NCBI RefSeq assembly: GCF_024347135.1
Contig: NZ_AP024907.1
Coordinates: forward strand, 3,897,001 to 3,961,000
Source of the DNA: Vibrio spartinae
GTDB lineage: Bacteria; Pseudomonadota; Gammaproteobacteria; Enterobacterales; Vibrionaceae
Length of the DNA: 64,000 nucleotides
Reading direction: 5' to 3'
Both the position numbers and the translations under genes were made by a program. The notes under the pieces are model-generated. The model saw nothing but the letters and a program-made list of their open reading frames with translations. It was not told the DNA's origin and did not search any database. Below are positions 35,318 through 44,445 of this stretch, one piece after another; positions within the stretch are counted from its first letter, which is position 1, and each line of letters starts with the position of its first letter.

Positions 35318-36651
35318 AGCTGAAACTTAAAAACTCAATGGCAACAAAGCTTATTGTCATGTACATGGCGTCTTCATTTGTCGTCCTTACTTCATTTGCC
35401 TTAATTGTTCAGTATTCAATTAAACATCATTTTTATCAGCAAGATTACCAACGCCTTAATAACAATTATCACACGATCTTTTCCGCGTTTGATAGTTTAG
35501 GTAATAATGATATTACAGCGTTAAAAGCAGAATCGGCTTACCTTTGGGTATTAGACCGGGATGGCATACCTTTGTTCACAAACACGACGTTATCTCTGCC
35601 CGAGGATTCAAAAAAGTTAAACTCGATGGAATGGACGGTCGATGGACACACATATCGCGCTTTCCGGTTTCAGCTAAAACATCCACAATACGGCGCTATT
35701 GTACTTGGACTCAATATTGACCTCCATCTCTTATTTATTAGTAAATTCAATATTGTTCTGTTGTGGACGTTTGTCATAACGAGCGTGATATCAGGGGTGT
35801 ATGCGGTGTTTATTGTTCACAAAGGCCTAAAGCCTCTGCACGTTTTGCAGAAGTATCTGAGTAAAGTTAGCCCGAATCGGCTGGATATCAGAGTTCCGGT
35901 TGAAGCACTTCCTGTAGAGCTGGTGCAACTGGTTGAAACACAGAATGAAATGCTGGAACGCTTACAGCATGGCTTCAACCGGCTGAGTGAGTTTTCTTCC
36001 GATATTGCACACGAACTCCGAACTCCGTTAACCAACATTATGACCCAGACGCATGTCACTTTATCTTCAAAAAGAACCGTGGAGGAATATGAGGAAATAC
36101 TCCTTTCCAATGTGGAGGAACTGGAAAGGCTGAACAAGACTATCCAAGATACACTTTATTTGGCTAAGTCTGAAAATCATTTACTTCATACTAATAAAGA
36201 GATGCTCCAATTAGCAGAAGTTATCAGGCCACTGCTTGAATTCTATGAATTTATGGCTGACGAAAAGGAAGTTTGTGTAGAGTTACGTGGAGATGGTGAG
36301 CAGTTTGGTGATAAACAGATGCTGCAACGTGCAGTTGGAAATATTATTTCTAACGCGCTGAGGCATTGTGATGTTGGCTCTGTGGTATCCATACAGATTG
36401 CAGAAGGTGAAGAATACAATTCTATCAAGATAAAAAATACCGGAGAGACAATCCCGGAAAGTTCTTTACCCTACCTGTTTGACCGGTTCTATCGAGCCGA
36501 TAAATCCAGGAAACATAGCAGAAGTATTGGCGCTGGGCTTGGTTTAGCCATTACCCGAGCTATTGTTCAGGCTCATGGTGGTGAAATCACTGTGTCTTCC
36601 AGTGAAAGAGTCACTGAGTTTGCTCTGACAATGAAAAAGGGTGAGGTATAA
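35314..36651 (+). CDS. cusS: Heavy-metal sensor histidine kinase (CusS-like)
   Basis: 445 aa. Membrane segments at about 16-35 and 147-168 flank a periplasmic sensor loop. A HAMP domain and HisKA box follow ([17 protein letters not shown]233). The ATPase domain has N box [23 protein letters not shown] and [20 protein letters not shown]. Phosphorylates the CusR-like regulator on periplasmic Cu(I)/Ag(I). The sensor loop is short of the usual Met pairs, so metal identity is inferred from context. Confidence 0.9.
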   Translation: MKLKLKNSMATKLIVMYMASSFVVLTSFALIVQYSIKHHFYQQDYQRLNNNYHTIFSAFDSLGNNDITALKAESAYLWVLDRDGIPLFTNTTLSLPEDSKKLNSMEWTVDGHTYRAFRFQLKHPQYGAIVLGLNIDLHLLFISKFNIVLLWTFVITSVISGVYAVFIVHKGLKPLHVLQKYLSKVSPNRLDIRVPVEALPVELVQLVETQNEMLERLQHGFNRLSEFSSDIAHELRTPLTNIMTQTHVTLSSKRTVEEYEEILLSNVEELERLNKTIQDTLYLAKSENHLLHTNKEMLQLAEVIRPLLEFYEFMADEKEVCVELRGDGEQFGDKQMLQRAVGNIISNALRHCDVGSVVSIQIAEGEEYNSIKIKNTGETIPESSLPYLFDRFYRADKSRKHSRSIGAGLGLAITRAIVQAHGGEITVSSSERVTEFALTMKKGEV

Positions 36652-36743
36652 ATGGGCCTGGTCAGGTTTTTTTATTGATTCTGTTTTGTGGCGGATCGGG
36701 TATTGTTGTCTAGCTTAAACTAAGAACCTATTGACTCCGCTTC

Positions 36744-36759
36744 ATGACATTATTGTCAT
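36744..36759. promoter_or_regulatory. CusR-type box D
   Basis: ATGACATTATTGTCAT, identical to box E. TATTCT (36793-36798) lies 33 bp downstream, ahead of small-RNA candidate 2. Confidence 0.75.
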
Positions 36760-36804
36760 ATTTCAGTCAGATAAAAATCAGTATGTATCCTTTATTCTAA
36801 CCTT

Positions 36805-36901
36805 GTTCTCATAATTAATTGGTTCGATGAGAATGTTAAAGCAATAGTACTTTTTTCATTTCTTATTCATTTTATGCTGAGTGACAACTCAGCATTTTTT
36901 T
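36805..36901 (+). ncRNA. Candidate CusR-controlled small RNA 2
   Basis: Predicted start about 36805 from the -10 at 36793. A 5' hairpin (TTCTCAT / ATGAGAA) and a U-rich single strand precede the terminator ATGCTGAGT-GACA-ACTCAGCAT (36874-36895) with a T run. About 97 nt, no ORF. It ends 265 bp before the LamB-type porin gene, so it looks like a separate transcript and not the porin leader. Confidence 0.65.
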
Positions 36902-37166
36902 GCTCTCCAATTACTTCCCAATAGAAATAAATATCAAGTTAGACAGCCATGTCAATTTTCATGCACTCAGTTGTTATTGCTATATGTTAAGTTTATTTTA
37001 GCGTTAAGTTACAGAGTATGGTCTGTAACCACATTTTAGTGCGCAATTTTATCCGCAGATACCTCATATTATGGTTTTGTCATTTTTCTGACAGTTTCTG
37101 GTCATTTTCAGCGACTTAGTCTGACACCACTCCGTAAATAAAACTTCATATAAAGAGGTGTTAATA
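36902..37166. promoter_or_regulatory. Upstream region of the LamB-type porin
   Basis: 265 bp, AT-rich. GTCATTTT occurs twice (37080-37087 and 37101-37108) with CTGACAG between; these may be binding half-sites. The porin ATG at 37167 has AGAGGTG upstream. Confidence 0.4.
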
Positions 37167-38396
37167 ATGAAACTCAAAAAAACAATATTAGTGGTATCTG
37201 TATTCAGTGCTTTTAATGCATTAGCCGATTCTGATACTTCTTATTTTGGGTATATTCGTAGTGGTATTGGTATGAGTGGAAACAATGGGCAGGATGTTCA
37301 GTTCCACAAAAACCAACTAGGTCGCTTAGGAAATGAGAATGATACCTATGGTGAATGGGGTATTAAGAATGAGGTATACAATCAAAATGGCGTATCTTTT
37401 GACGTTGAGTCGATGGCTGCTATTTACACCGATGGCTCTACGGGATGGGAAACCAGCGAAGATGAAGATTTCACCGTTGCACTACCTCAGATTGATGTTC
37501 AGGCGAAAGGGATAATCAAATCTGCCCCTGAAGCAACGCTTTGGGCAGGGAAACGTTACTACCAAAGACATAATGTCGATTTGGCTGACTTTTACTACTG
37601 GAATATTTCCGGAGCAGGTGCAGGTGTTGAAGGCATACAAACTGGATCAGGCAAACTCTCGGTTGCCTGGATAAGAACAGACCGTGATGAAGTCGTCGAT
37701 GAGGGAAATAATAGCGGAGTCTTGAACGTCAATGTCCTGGATGCTCGATTGGCTGAGATCCCGCTTTGGCGTAATGCTTCTTTAGAAGTGGGTGGAGATT
37801 ATGCTATCGCAAATGAGAGCAGTAGTTATGAAGGCGATGTAAAAAATGGTTTTTTATTCAATGTAGAGCTGACGCAAAATTTTAGTTTTGGTAACAATAA
37901 AACGGTTTTCCAGTACGGTACAGAAGGCTACGGTAAAACGATAGCTGACTATGGTGACGGTTCCTGGTACGGGGCTGAAGCTGAGAGCGGTGCGGCAGCG
38001 TACAGAGTTATTAACTGGGGCGTTATTCAAATTGCAGACCGTTGGGAAATGGGGCACCAGCTTGTCTGGTCATCTTCAACCGATGATATTGATGCAGGTC
38101 AGACGAAGGATATCTCCTATTTTTCTTCCGTTGTGCGCCCGGTTTACAAGTGGGATGAGAACATGAAGACCTTGTTTGAAGTCGGATATTTTAATAGAAA
38201 TGTAGGCGACGGCTCCGAAGAGTCAGGGAGTAAAATTACAGTGGCGCAAGCTTGGACGGCAGGTTTAAGTTATTGGGCAAGACCAGAAATTCGTTTGTAT
38301 GCCAGCCACTTTACTGATTTCGATAATACGGATGCTTTAGGAGCAGGGAAAGACAGTGAATTCAATTTAGGTGTACAGGCGGAGGTTTGGTGGTAA
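37167..38396 (+). CDS. Maltoporin-family (LamB-like) outer-membrane protein
   Basis: 409 aa from ATG 37167 (GTG 37158 is inside the ribosome site). Signal peptide (VVSVFSAFNALA), then LamB landmarks: YFGYIRSGIGMSG, GNENDTYGEWGIKNEVYNQN, LWAGKRYYQRHNVDLADFYY and WNISGAGAGVEGI. C-terminal NLGVQAEVWW ends in Trp as in LamB. LamB-type channels pass oligosaccharides; the reason for one in a copper island is unclear. It is flanked by two CusR-driven small-RNA candidates. Confidence 0.85.
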   Translation: MKLKKTILVVSVFSAFNALADSDTSYFGYIRSGIGMSGNNGQDVQFHKNQLGRLGNENDTYGEWGIKNEVYNQNGVSFDVESMAAIYTDGSTGWETSEDEDFTVALPQIDVQAKGIIKSAPEATLWAGKRYYQRHNVDLADFYYWNISGAGAGVEGIQTGSGKLSVAWIRTDRDEVVDEGNNSGVLNVNVLDARLAEIPLWRNASLEVGGDYAIANESSSYEGDVKNGFLFNVELTQNFSFGNNKTVFQYGTEGYGKTIADYGDGSWYGAEAESGAAAYRVINWGVIQIADRWEMGHQLVWSSSTDDIDAGQTKDISYFSSVVRPVYKWDENMKTLFEVGYFNRNVGDGSEESGSKITVAQAWTAGLSYWARPEIRLYASHFTDFDNTDALGAGKDSEFNLGVQAEVWW

Positions 38397-38440
38397 GCAA
38401 GATAAAACATCATTGAGTTGATTGCTTTATAGCAAACCAT

Positions 38441-38472
38441 AATCCGAGTGGTATTAAGTCACTCGGATTTTT
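38441..38472 (+). terminator. Terminator of the LamB-like porin
   Basis: AATCCGAGTG (38441-38450) pairs with CACTCGGATT (38460-38469), then TTTTT. Confidence 0.85.
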
Positions 38473-38566
38473 ATGTACGCAATTCTATTACTTTTGCATG
38501 ATTGAGCGCTTTCATTTCAGATGTAATGGTGTCTATTGGGGTTTATCAGAAAGATAAAATACGTTT

Positions 38567-38582
38567 ATGACATTATTGTCAT
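38567..38582. promoter_or_regulatory. CusR-type box E
   Basis: ATGACATTATTGTCAT with TATACT (38616-38621) 33 bp downstream. No protein gene follows on this strand before the next terminator. Confidence 0.75.
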
Positions 38583-38627
38583 TCTTTGGTCAGGCGAAGT
38601 TCAGGTGTGACTCTTTATACTGACTCC

Positions 38628-38728
38628 GTTCCCTAGTTTACTGATGATATAGAACATCATCATAATCGTATTTTTCATTCAATCCTGCCTTATGTTTGAA
38701 GCTGAGCTTATTGCTCAGCTCTTTTTTT
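38628..38728 (+). ncRNA. Candidate CusR-controlled small RNA 3
   Basis: Start about 38628. 5' hairpin TGATGAT / ATCATCA (38642-38662), U-rich middle (TTTTTCATTC), terminator AGCTGAGC-TTATT-GCTCAGCT (38700-38720) followed by C and seven T. About 101 nt. The 3' end runs into the opposite-strand gene ending at 38708, as a convergent terminator would. Terminator stem identical to candidate 1. Confidence 0.65.
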
Positions 38729-39163
38729 ACTTGCGAGATAAACTATTGGAGGGATGACAATCCATTGAAAAAGTGGAAACAAACCTATGCCAATTATTGG
38801 CACAATCGGCATAAGCGGGTCATATTCCCAGCGCGAATAAAATCCAGTATTGATGTGCTCCAGCACAATGGTCAATGCGATTCCTGGAAGAATAAAAAGA
38901 AAAACATCCACTAAAGAAGCGGTTGATAGCCAATGCTTTTTGTTTGTGTAGAAGACAAAATAGTATGAAATAACAGCGATGACACCATCCCCCAGAGAAG
39001 CCTGAGTGCACATCCAGTTCATTGCTGGCAGGTCTGTCGACTGAGAGAACGTAAATAATGGCATCTGCCACATCTCCCAGAAGAAGTGTATGAAAAAAGA
39101 ATAAAGGAAGACATATAAGGCAGAATAGTTTCTATTTGAGCCTGATTTATATATGACTGTCAT
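38708..39163 (-). CDS. Four-helix inner-membrane protein of unknown function
   Basis: 151 aa with hydrophobic segments FLYSFFIHFFWEMWQMPLF, GVIAVISYYFVFY, VDVFLFILPGIALTIVLEH and IVPIIGIGLFPLFQWIVIPP. The conserved-looking FFWEMWQMP and MCTQASLGD could be metal- or substrate-binding. I recognise no named family. Convergent with small-RNA candidate 3. Confidence 0.65.
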   Translation of the reverse strand: MTVIYKSGSNRNYSALYVFLYSFFIHFFWEMWQMPLFTFSQSTDLPAMNWMCTQASLGDGVIAVISYYFVFYTNKKHWLSTASLVDVFLFILPGIALTIVLEHINTGFYSRWEYDPLMPIVPIIGIGLFPLFQWIVIPPIVYLASKKRAEQ

Positions 39164-39282
39164 GTCGAATTATCTACAGTAAACATCGGTTACAGATCAG
39201 TGATTCGTATCTTTTATAAATTGCAATAAGAGTCACTTGATGGGGAAAAGTTACTTTGATTGTAGTTTAGTGAGTTAAATTG

Positions 39283-39308
39283 AGCCCCAAAAGATAACTC
39301 TTGGGGCT
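39283..39308 (-). terminator. Terminator of the cus operon
   Basis: AGCCCCAA (39283-39290) pairs with TTGGGGCT (39301-39308). On the minus strand it follows the cupredoxin gene; the tail is CAATTTAA, so T-poor. Confidence 0.65.
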
Positions 39309-39316
39309 TATCGGGG

Positions 39317-39811
39317 TTAAAGCGTCATGTTTTTAGTCATACCCGCTTCAGCGTGGCCCGGAACATTGCATGCAAGCTCTACATTTGTATCACCATGGAA
39401 ATGCCACGTTAGCTGTTTGGCTTTTCCTGGCTCGACAGTGACTGAGTTGCCTGAATCATGCATGTGTTGGCCGCCCATTTTTCTCATCATTTCTCGGTGT
39501 TCTAACTGCTCTTTTGCAGAACCAATCGTAAATTCGTGGTTGATTTTTCCGGTATTCATAACCACAAACTGAACAACGTCATTAGGTTCAATGTTTACCT
39601 CTTGTTTAAAGGTGATTTTCATATCGTCTGAGAGCATGACATAAGCAATTTTAGTCGGTTTTACGCCTGGGGCAGGCATGCCGACATCTGACATCCCCTC
39701 TGAACTCATCGTGTTGCCATGATCCATTGATCCTTGGTTAGTCATTGTCATATCCGCTAGTGCAACAGAAGAACTTACCGTCAGGGCAATAGCTAGAGCG
39801 AGTTTTTTCAT
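39317..39811 (-). CDS. Periplasmic cupredoxin, last gene of the cus operon
   Basis: 164 aa. Signal peptide (ALAIALTVSSSVALA), Met/His-rich linker (MTMTNQGSMDHGNTMSSEGM), then a cupredoxin fold: IEPNDVVQFVVMNTGKINHE (His ligand), ELACNVPGHAEAGM (Cys, His, Met ligands). A full type-1-like copper site is visible. It sits 30 bp after cusA, so likely buffers or passes copper to the efflux pump. Confidence 0.85.
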   Translation of the reverse strand: MKKLALAIALTVSSSVALADMTMTNQGSMDHGNTMSSEGMSDVGMPAPGVKPTKIAYVMLSDDMKITFKQEVNIEPNDVVQFVVMNTGKINHEFTIGSAKEQLEHREMMRKMGGQHMHDSGNSVTVEPGKAKQLTWHFHGDTNVELACNVPGHAEAGMTKNMTL

Positions 39812-39841
39812 GTTTATATTCCTTAATATAATGGCTGGTAT

Positions 39842-42800
39842 CTATTTTGTTTCGCGCTGTTTCCACAGCTTAAAGATTGCAGGGATAACGAGCAGAGTCA
39901 GCAACAAGGCTGATGCCATACCCCCTATCATGGGTGCAGCAATGCGCTGCATGATTTGTGAGCCGGCTCCTTCACCATGCATAATGGGGATGAGACCAAT
40001 GATAACGGTGACGACAGTCATCATTACCGGGCGGACACGCAACCCGGCGCCTTCACGAATGGCGTTATTCAGATCATCAGGCAGTAAGGGCTCTTTTTTA
40101 TCCTGAGCTTTCAGCTTGGTGAAGTGCCAGGCCTGATTGAGATAAACCAGCATGATCACCCCAATTTCAACGGCCACACCTGACAGAGCGATAAAACCGA
40201 CCCCAACCGCGATAGACATGTTGTAATTGAGGGCGTACATGAGCCACAGTCCGCCAACCATAGCCAGCGGCAGTGTCGTCATTATGATCAGTACTTCTCC
40301 CACACGGCCAAAGCTGAAAAACAGCAGTAGCGTAATAATGGTAAGCGTTATTGGAATAACAATGCTGAGACGCTGTTTAGCACGTTCCATATATTCATAC
40401 TGACCAGACCAGGCAAGTGAATACCCCGATGGGAGTTTCAGTTCGTCGGCAACGCGCTTTTGAGCCTCACTGACGTAAGAGCCCAGGTCACGGTCTTCAA
40501 TGTCGACGAATACCCAGCCATTCGGGCGGGCATTTTCGGTTTTAATAACAGGAGGACCGTCTTCATAGCGAACATCTGCGACATCAGCCAGCGCAATTCG
40601 GGCACCGTTTTGAGTGACTAATGTTAAGTTTTGCAGTTTATCGACAGAGTCGCGGTAGTCTTGTGGATAGCGAACATTGATAGGGTAACGCTCAAGCCCT
40701 TCAATGGTTTCACCCACATTCATTCCGCCAACGGCTGTTGATACCACCTGCTGAACATCTTTAATGCTCAACCCGTAGCGTGCAGCGGCGCGACGCTTGA
40801 TATCCACAGTCACATAGCGCCCACCGGCAACACGTTCTGCGTAGACAGAGGCGGTACCTCTGACACCATTTAAGATAGGTTCAAGCTCAGAGCCAATACG
40901 TTCAATCGTTTTTAGCTCCGGACCGACAATTTTAATACCAATAGGCGTTTTGATACCGGTAGAGAGCATATCTATACGGGTTTTAATCGGCATTACCCAG
41001 GCATTGGTGACTCCGGGGAACTGGATCAAACTATTGAATTCTTTACGCAGAGATTCTGTTGTGACTCCTTCTCGCCATTCTTCGCGAGGTTTCAGTTGAA
41101 TAACCGTTTCGATCATCGTCAGTGGTGCCGGGTCAGTTGCAGTATCAGCACGGCCAACTTTACCCCACACAGATTTCACTTCCGGAACGGTTTTTATCAG
41201 CTTATCCATTTGTTGCAATAATTCACGGGCTTTACCAATGGAAATACCAGGGAAAGTGGTTGGCATGTACATTAAATCTCCCTCATCCAGAGGAGGAATG
41301 AATTCACTGCCAAGTTTGCTGGTTGGATAGTAAGCGGAAGCCATTAGAGCAATCGCAATGACTATTATAGATTTTGGATAATTAAGGCTAATGTTAAGCA
41401 GCGGACGATACAGCCCAACCAGTATTCTGTTCACCGGATTCTTATGTTCAGGGAGAATTTTACCGCGGATAAAATAGCCCATTAACACAGGGACTAATGT
41501 CACCGCCAGGCCCGCAGATGCTGCCATCGCATAGGATTTCGTGAAAGCAAGAGGCGAGAACATCTTACCTTCCTGACCTTCCAGAGAAAACACCGGAACG
41601 AAGCTTAAGGTAATAATAAGCAGCGAGAAAAATAGCGGAGGACCGACTTCCTGAGCAGCATCACCAATCACCCTCCAGCGGTTCTCGTTGGTGAGTGGTG
41701 TGCGTTCAATGTGCTTGTGCACATTTTCTATCATTACGATGGCACCATCGACCATCGCACCTATAGCAATGGCAATACCGCCCAGTGACATGATGTTGGC
41801 GTTAAGACCCTGCCAGTGCATAACGATAAATGCAGACAGAATCCCGACAGGCAGGCTCAGTGCAATCACCAGGGATGAACGAATGTGGAACAGAAACAAG
41901 GCGCAGACAATCGCCACAACAATGAACTCTTCCGCCAGTTTTTTCCAAAGGTTATCGACGGCTGCATTAATGAGCGTTGAACGGTCATAAGTCGGAACAA
42001 TCTCAACACCTTCTGGCAGGCCACGTTTCAACTCCTCCAGTTTGGTTTTGACATTACTGATTACCTTGCTCGCATTCTCGCCAAAGCGCATAACAATAAC
42101 GCCACCAACAGCTTCCCCTTCACCATTTAACTCTGAGATACCACGGCGCATTTGCGGGCCGACTGAGATATCAGCGATATCACCTAACATCAGAGGAGTC
42201 CCCTTTTTCGTTACTTTGAGTGGTAACGCCTGGATGTCCTCAATACTGGTCAGGTAACCGGTGGTACGAACCATATGCTCAGCTTCAGCAACTTCGATAA
42301 CGGAGGCCCCGGCCTCCTGGTTACCGTTTTTAATCGCCATATTTACTTGTTGAAGTGTCAGGTTATAGGCTCGTAGTTTTGCAGGATCAATCTGGATCTG
42401 ATATTGCTTAACCATGCCGCCAACGGTAGCCACTTCTGATACACCATCGACGGTTTGCAGTTCGTATTTCAAGAACCAATCCTGCAAACTGCGTAGTTGA
42501 GCTAAGTCATGCTGTCCGGTTTTATCCTGCAATACGTAACTGAACACCCAGCCGACACCAGTCGCATCTGGCCCAAGCGTCGGTTTGGCATTTTCAGGCA
42601 ATTTAGGCGCAACCTGACTTAAATATTCCAGCACCCGGGAGCGAGCCCAGTACATATCGGTTTTATCATTAAAAATGATATAGACGTAGGAGTCGCCGAA
42701 GAAGGAGTAGCCACGAACGGTTTCCGCACCGGGTACAGCCAGCATTGCTGTCGTGAGCGGGTACGTGACCTGATCTTCCACTACCTGTGGTGCCTGTCCC

Positions 42801-42961
42801 GGATAGCTGGTTTTGATGATAACCTGCACATCGGAAAGGTCCGGAATAGCATCGACCGGAGTATTCTTAACACTGAACAGGCCTGCGGCGACCAGAGCAA
42901 CCGTTGCCAGTAGCACGATAAGGCGATTGCTCAGGGACCAGCGAATAATGGCGTTGATCAT
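39842..42961 (-). CDS. cusA: RND Cu(I)/Ag(I) efflux pump (CusA)
   Basis: 1039 aa, heavy-metal RND length. The three Met positions of E. coli CusA are conserved in context: LMYMPTTFPGIS, PLTMIETVIQL and RIDMLSTGIKTPIGIKI. Also GAMVDGAIVMIENVHKH in helix 4. Proton-driven export of Cu(I)/Ag(I) through the outer membrane with CusB and CusC. Overlaps cusB by 4 bp. Confidence 0.95.
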   Translation of the reverse strand: MINAIIRWSLSNRLIVLLATVALVAAGLFSVKNTPVDAIPDLSDVQVIIKTSYPGQAPQVVEDQVTYPLTTAMLAVPGAETVRGYSFFGDSYVYIIFNDKTDMYWARSRVLEYLSQVAPKLPENAKPTLGPDATGVGWVFSYVLQDKTGQHDLAQLRSLQDWFLKYELQTVDGVSEVATVGGMVKQYQIQIDPAKLRAYNLTLQQVNMAIKNGNQEAGASVIEVAEAEHMVRTTGYLTSIEDIQALPLKVTKKGTPLMLGDIADISVGPQMRRGISELNGEGEAVGGVIVMRFGENASKVISNVKTKLEELKRGLPEGVEIVPTYDRSTLINAAVDNLWKKLAEEFIVVAIVCALFLFHIRSSLVIALSLPVGILSAFIVMHWQGLNANIMSLGGIAIAIGAMVDGAIVMIENVHKHIERTPLTNENRWRVIGDAAQEVGPPLFFSLLIITLSFVPVFSLEGQEGKMFSPLAFTKSYAMAASAGLAVTLVPVLMGYFIRGKILPEHKNPVNRILVGLYRPLLNISLNYPKSIIVIAIALMASAYYPTSKLGSEFIPPLDEGDLMYMPTTFPGISIGKARELLQQMDKLIKTVPEVKSVWGKVGRADTATDPAPLTMIETVIQLKPREEWREGVTTESLRKEFNSLIQFPGVTNAWVMPIKTRIDMLSTGIKTPIGIKIVGPELKTIERIGSELEPILNGVRGTASVYAERVAGGRYVTVDIKRRAAARYGLSIKDVQQVVSTAVGGMNVGETIEGLERYPINVRYPQDYRDSVDKLQNLTLVTQNGARIALADVADVRYEDGPPVIKTENARPNGWVFVDIEDRDLGSYVSEAQKRVADELKLPSGYSLAWSGQYEYMERAKQRLSIVIPITLTIITLLLFFSFGRVGEVLIIMTTLPLAMVGGLWLMYALNYNMSIAVGVGFIALSGVAVEIGVIMLVYLNQAWHFTKLKAQDKKEPLLPDDLNNAIREGAGLRVRPVMMTVVTVIIGLIPIMHGEGAGSQIMQRIAAPMIGGMASALLLTLLVIPAIFKLWKQRETK

Positions 42962-44430
42962 TGTTCGCCTCCCAGGTGCTCAATGTCTTTTAACGAATAA
43001 TTATCCTTATCTTTTTCAACTAGAAATCGGACACGGTCACCTTCCTGAATACCGGATAGCTCAACGTCGGGGTCAACGTTGAAATTCATTTCTCCTGCAT
43101 CCCAGTGCCATTTGGATACGGGTAAGTGCTGAAGGGTAATCATGCCAAAATCGGCCATCAGCATGGTGATGTTGCCTTCAACCCATACGCTCTCATTGGT
43201 GCTAACACCATTAATACGTGATAAATCAGCGGATTGACTGGACTCTGAATCCAACAAGAATTGAGCGGAAGAGACGACGTTACTTTTATCGGTCAGACCT
43301 TCAAGAACTTCGACCTCATTTCCGGCTTCACGTCCGAGACGGATACGGGCAGAGCGGAACTTACCTTCACCTTCGGACAGTACAACACGCGTCATGCCTC
43401 CTGAACGAATGACCGCTGATTTGGGAATGGTCAGTACGGATTCATCGGTGACAGGCTGTAAGGTGATGTTGGCAAACATGTTAGGTTTCAGCTCGCCTTG
43501 TGGGTTGGGGAATTTAAGGCGCAGTCTGAGAGTTCGGGTTTGTGCATCTAAGATAGGATAGACGTAGTCAATTTCACCATCCCATTCCTGGCCCGGAAGT
43601 GCATCCAGCGTCATTTTCGCTTTGCTACCGGCCTTAACCCATTGTGACTGACGTTCAAAGACTTCGGCATCAACCCACACGTTATCAAGCGGGCCCGCAC
43701 TTATCACGGTTTGAGCCGGTGACAAATATCCACCCTCTCGAACATTTAAGCTGGCAACGACGCCGTCTGCTTTCGCTTTGATATCAATGGATTGAGACGC
43801 TCTGCCACGTTTTACGATGGATTGGATTTGTGGGCGGTCTACGCCTAATGTGATGAGACGCTCAGTTGCGCCTTTGATTAATCCGCTACGACCGGTACGG
43901 TAAGCGTTCAGAAGTTCTTCCTGTGCCTTAACGAGTTCAGGTGAGTAAAGGGTAAACAAGACATCACCCTGATTCACTTTATCGCCGATAGCGTTGACGT
44001 TAAGTTTTTCTACCCATCCGGCAACACGGACGTTGATTTGCCATAAACGGCTTTCATCGAACGCAATGTAACCAACTGTGTCAATGCTTGGTGACAGCGG
44101 GGTAAGCTGAGCCTTGACCACTTTGACACCTAAGTTGTTTTCAACGGAAGGATCGATAGTGACCGTTCCTGGTTTACTTTCTCCGGCGCCATCTTCGGCA
44201 TAAACGGGAATTAAGTCCATACCCATTGGGGATTTACCCGGCTTATCGCGTTTGTAACTTGGGTCCATGGGTGCGACCCAGTAAAGAGGCTCATTGCTGG
44301 CTTTAGCATTACTTGCGGTATTGCTGGTTGTCTCATTACCCAAAGCCGAATGCGTTAATATCGTTTGCGCACCAAAGCCCAGTGTCGCGCCAATAATGAG
44401 CGCAATGGTTGTTACGTGAATAGTTTTCAT
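42958..44430 (-). CDS. cusB: CusB adaptor with C-terminal CusF-like domain
   Basis: 490 aa. N-terminal anchor/signal, heavy-metal-binding motif (WVAPMDPSYKRDKPGKSPMG, then MDLIPVY), barrel-sandwich and beta-barrel membrane-fusion domains (QINVRVAGWVEKLNV, AKADGVVASLNVREGGYLSP). The last 75 residues form a CusF-like domain: ITLQHLPVSKWHWDAGEMNF with the Trp and Met of the Cu(I)-pi site. In E. coli CusF is a separate protein, so here chaperone and adaptor are fused. Confidence 0.9.
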   Translation of the reverse strand: MKTIHVTTIALIIGATLGFGAQTILTHSALGNETTSNTASNAKASNEPLYWVAPMDPSYKRDKPGKSPMGMDLIPVYAEDGAGESKPGTVTIDPSVENNLGVKVVKAQLTPLSPSIDTVGYIAFDESRLWQINVRVAGWVEKLNVNAIGDKVNQGDVLFTLYSPELVKAQEELLNAYRTGRSGLIKGATERLITLGVDRPQIQSIVKRGRASQSIDIKAKADGVVASLNVREGGYLSPAQTVISAGPLDNVWVDAEVFERQSQWVKAGSKAKMTLDALPGQEWDGEIDYVYPILDAQTRTLRLRLKFPNPQGELKPNMFANITLQPVTDESVLTIPKSAVIRSGGMTRVVLSEGEGKFRSARIRLGREAGNEVEVLEGLTDKSNVVSSAQFLLDSESSQSADLSRINGVSTNESVWVEGNITMLMADFGMITLQHLPVSKWHWDAGEMNFNVDPDVELSGIQEGDRVRFLVEKDKDNYSLKDIEHLGGEQ

Positions 44431-44445
44431 TAGTTGACCTCGTTA

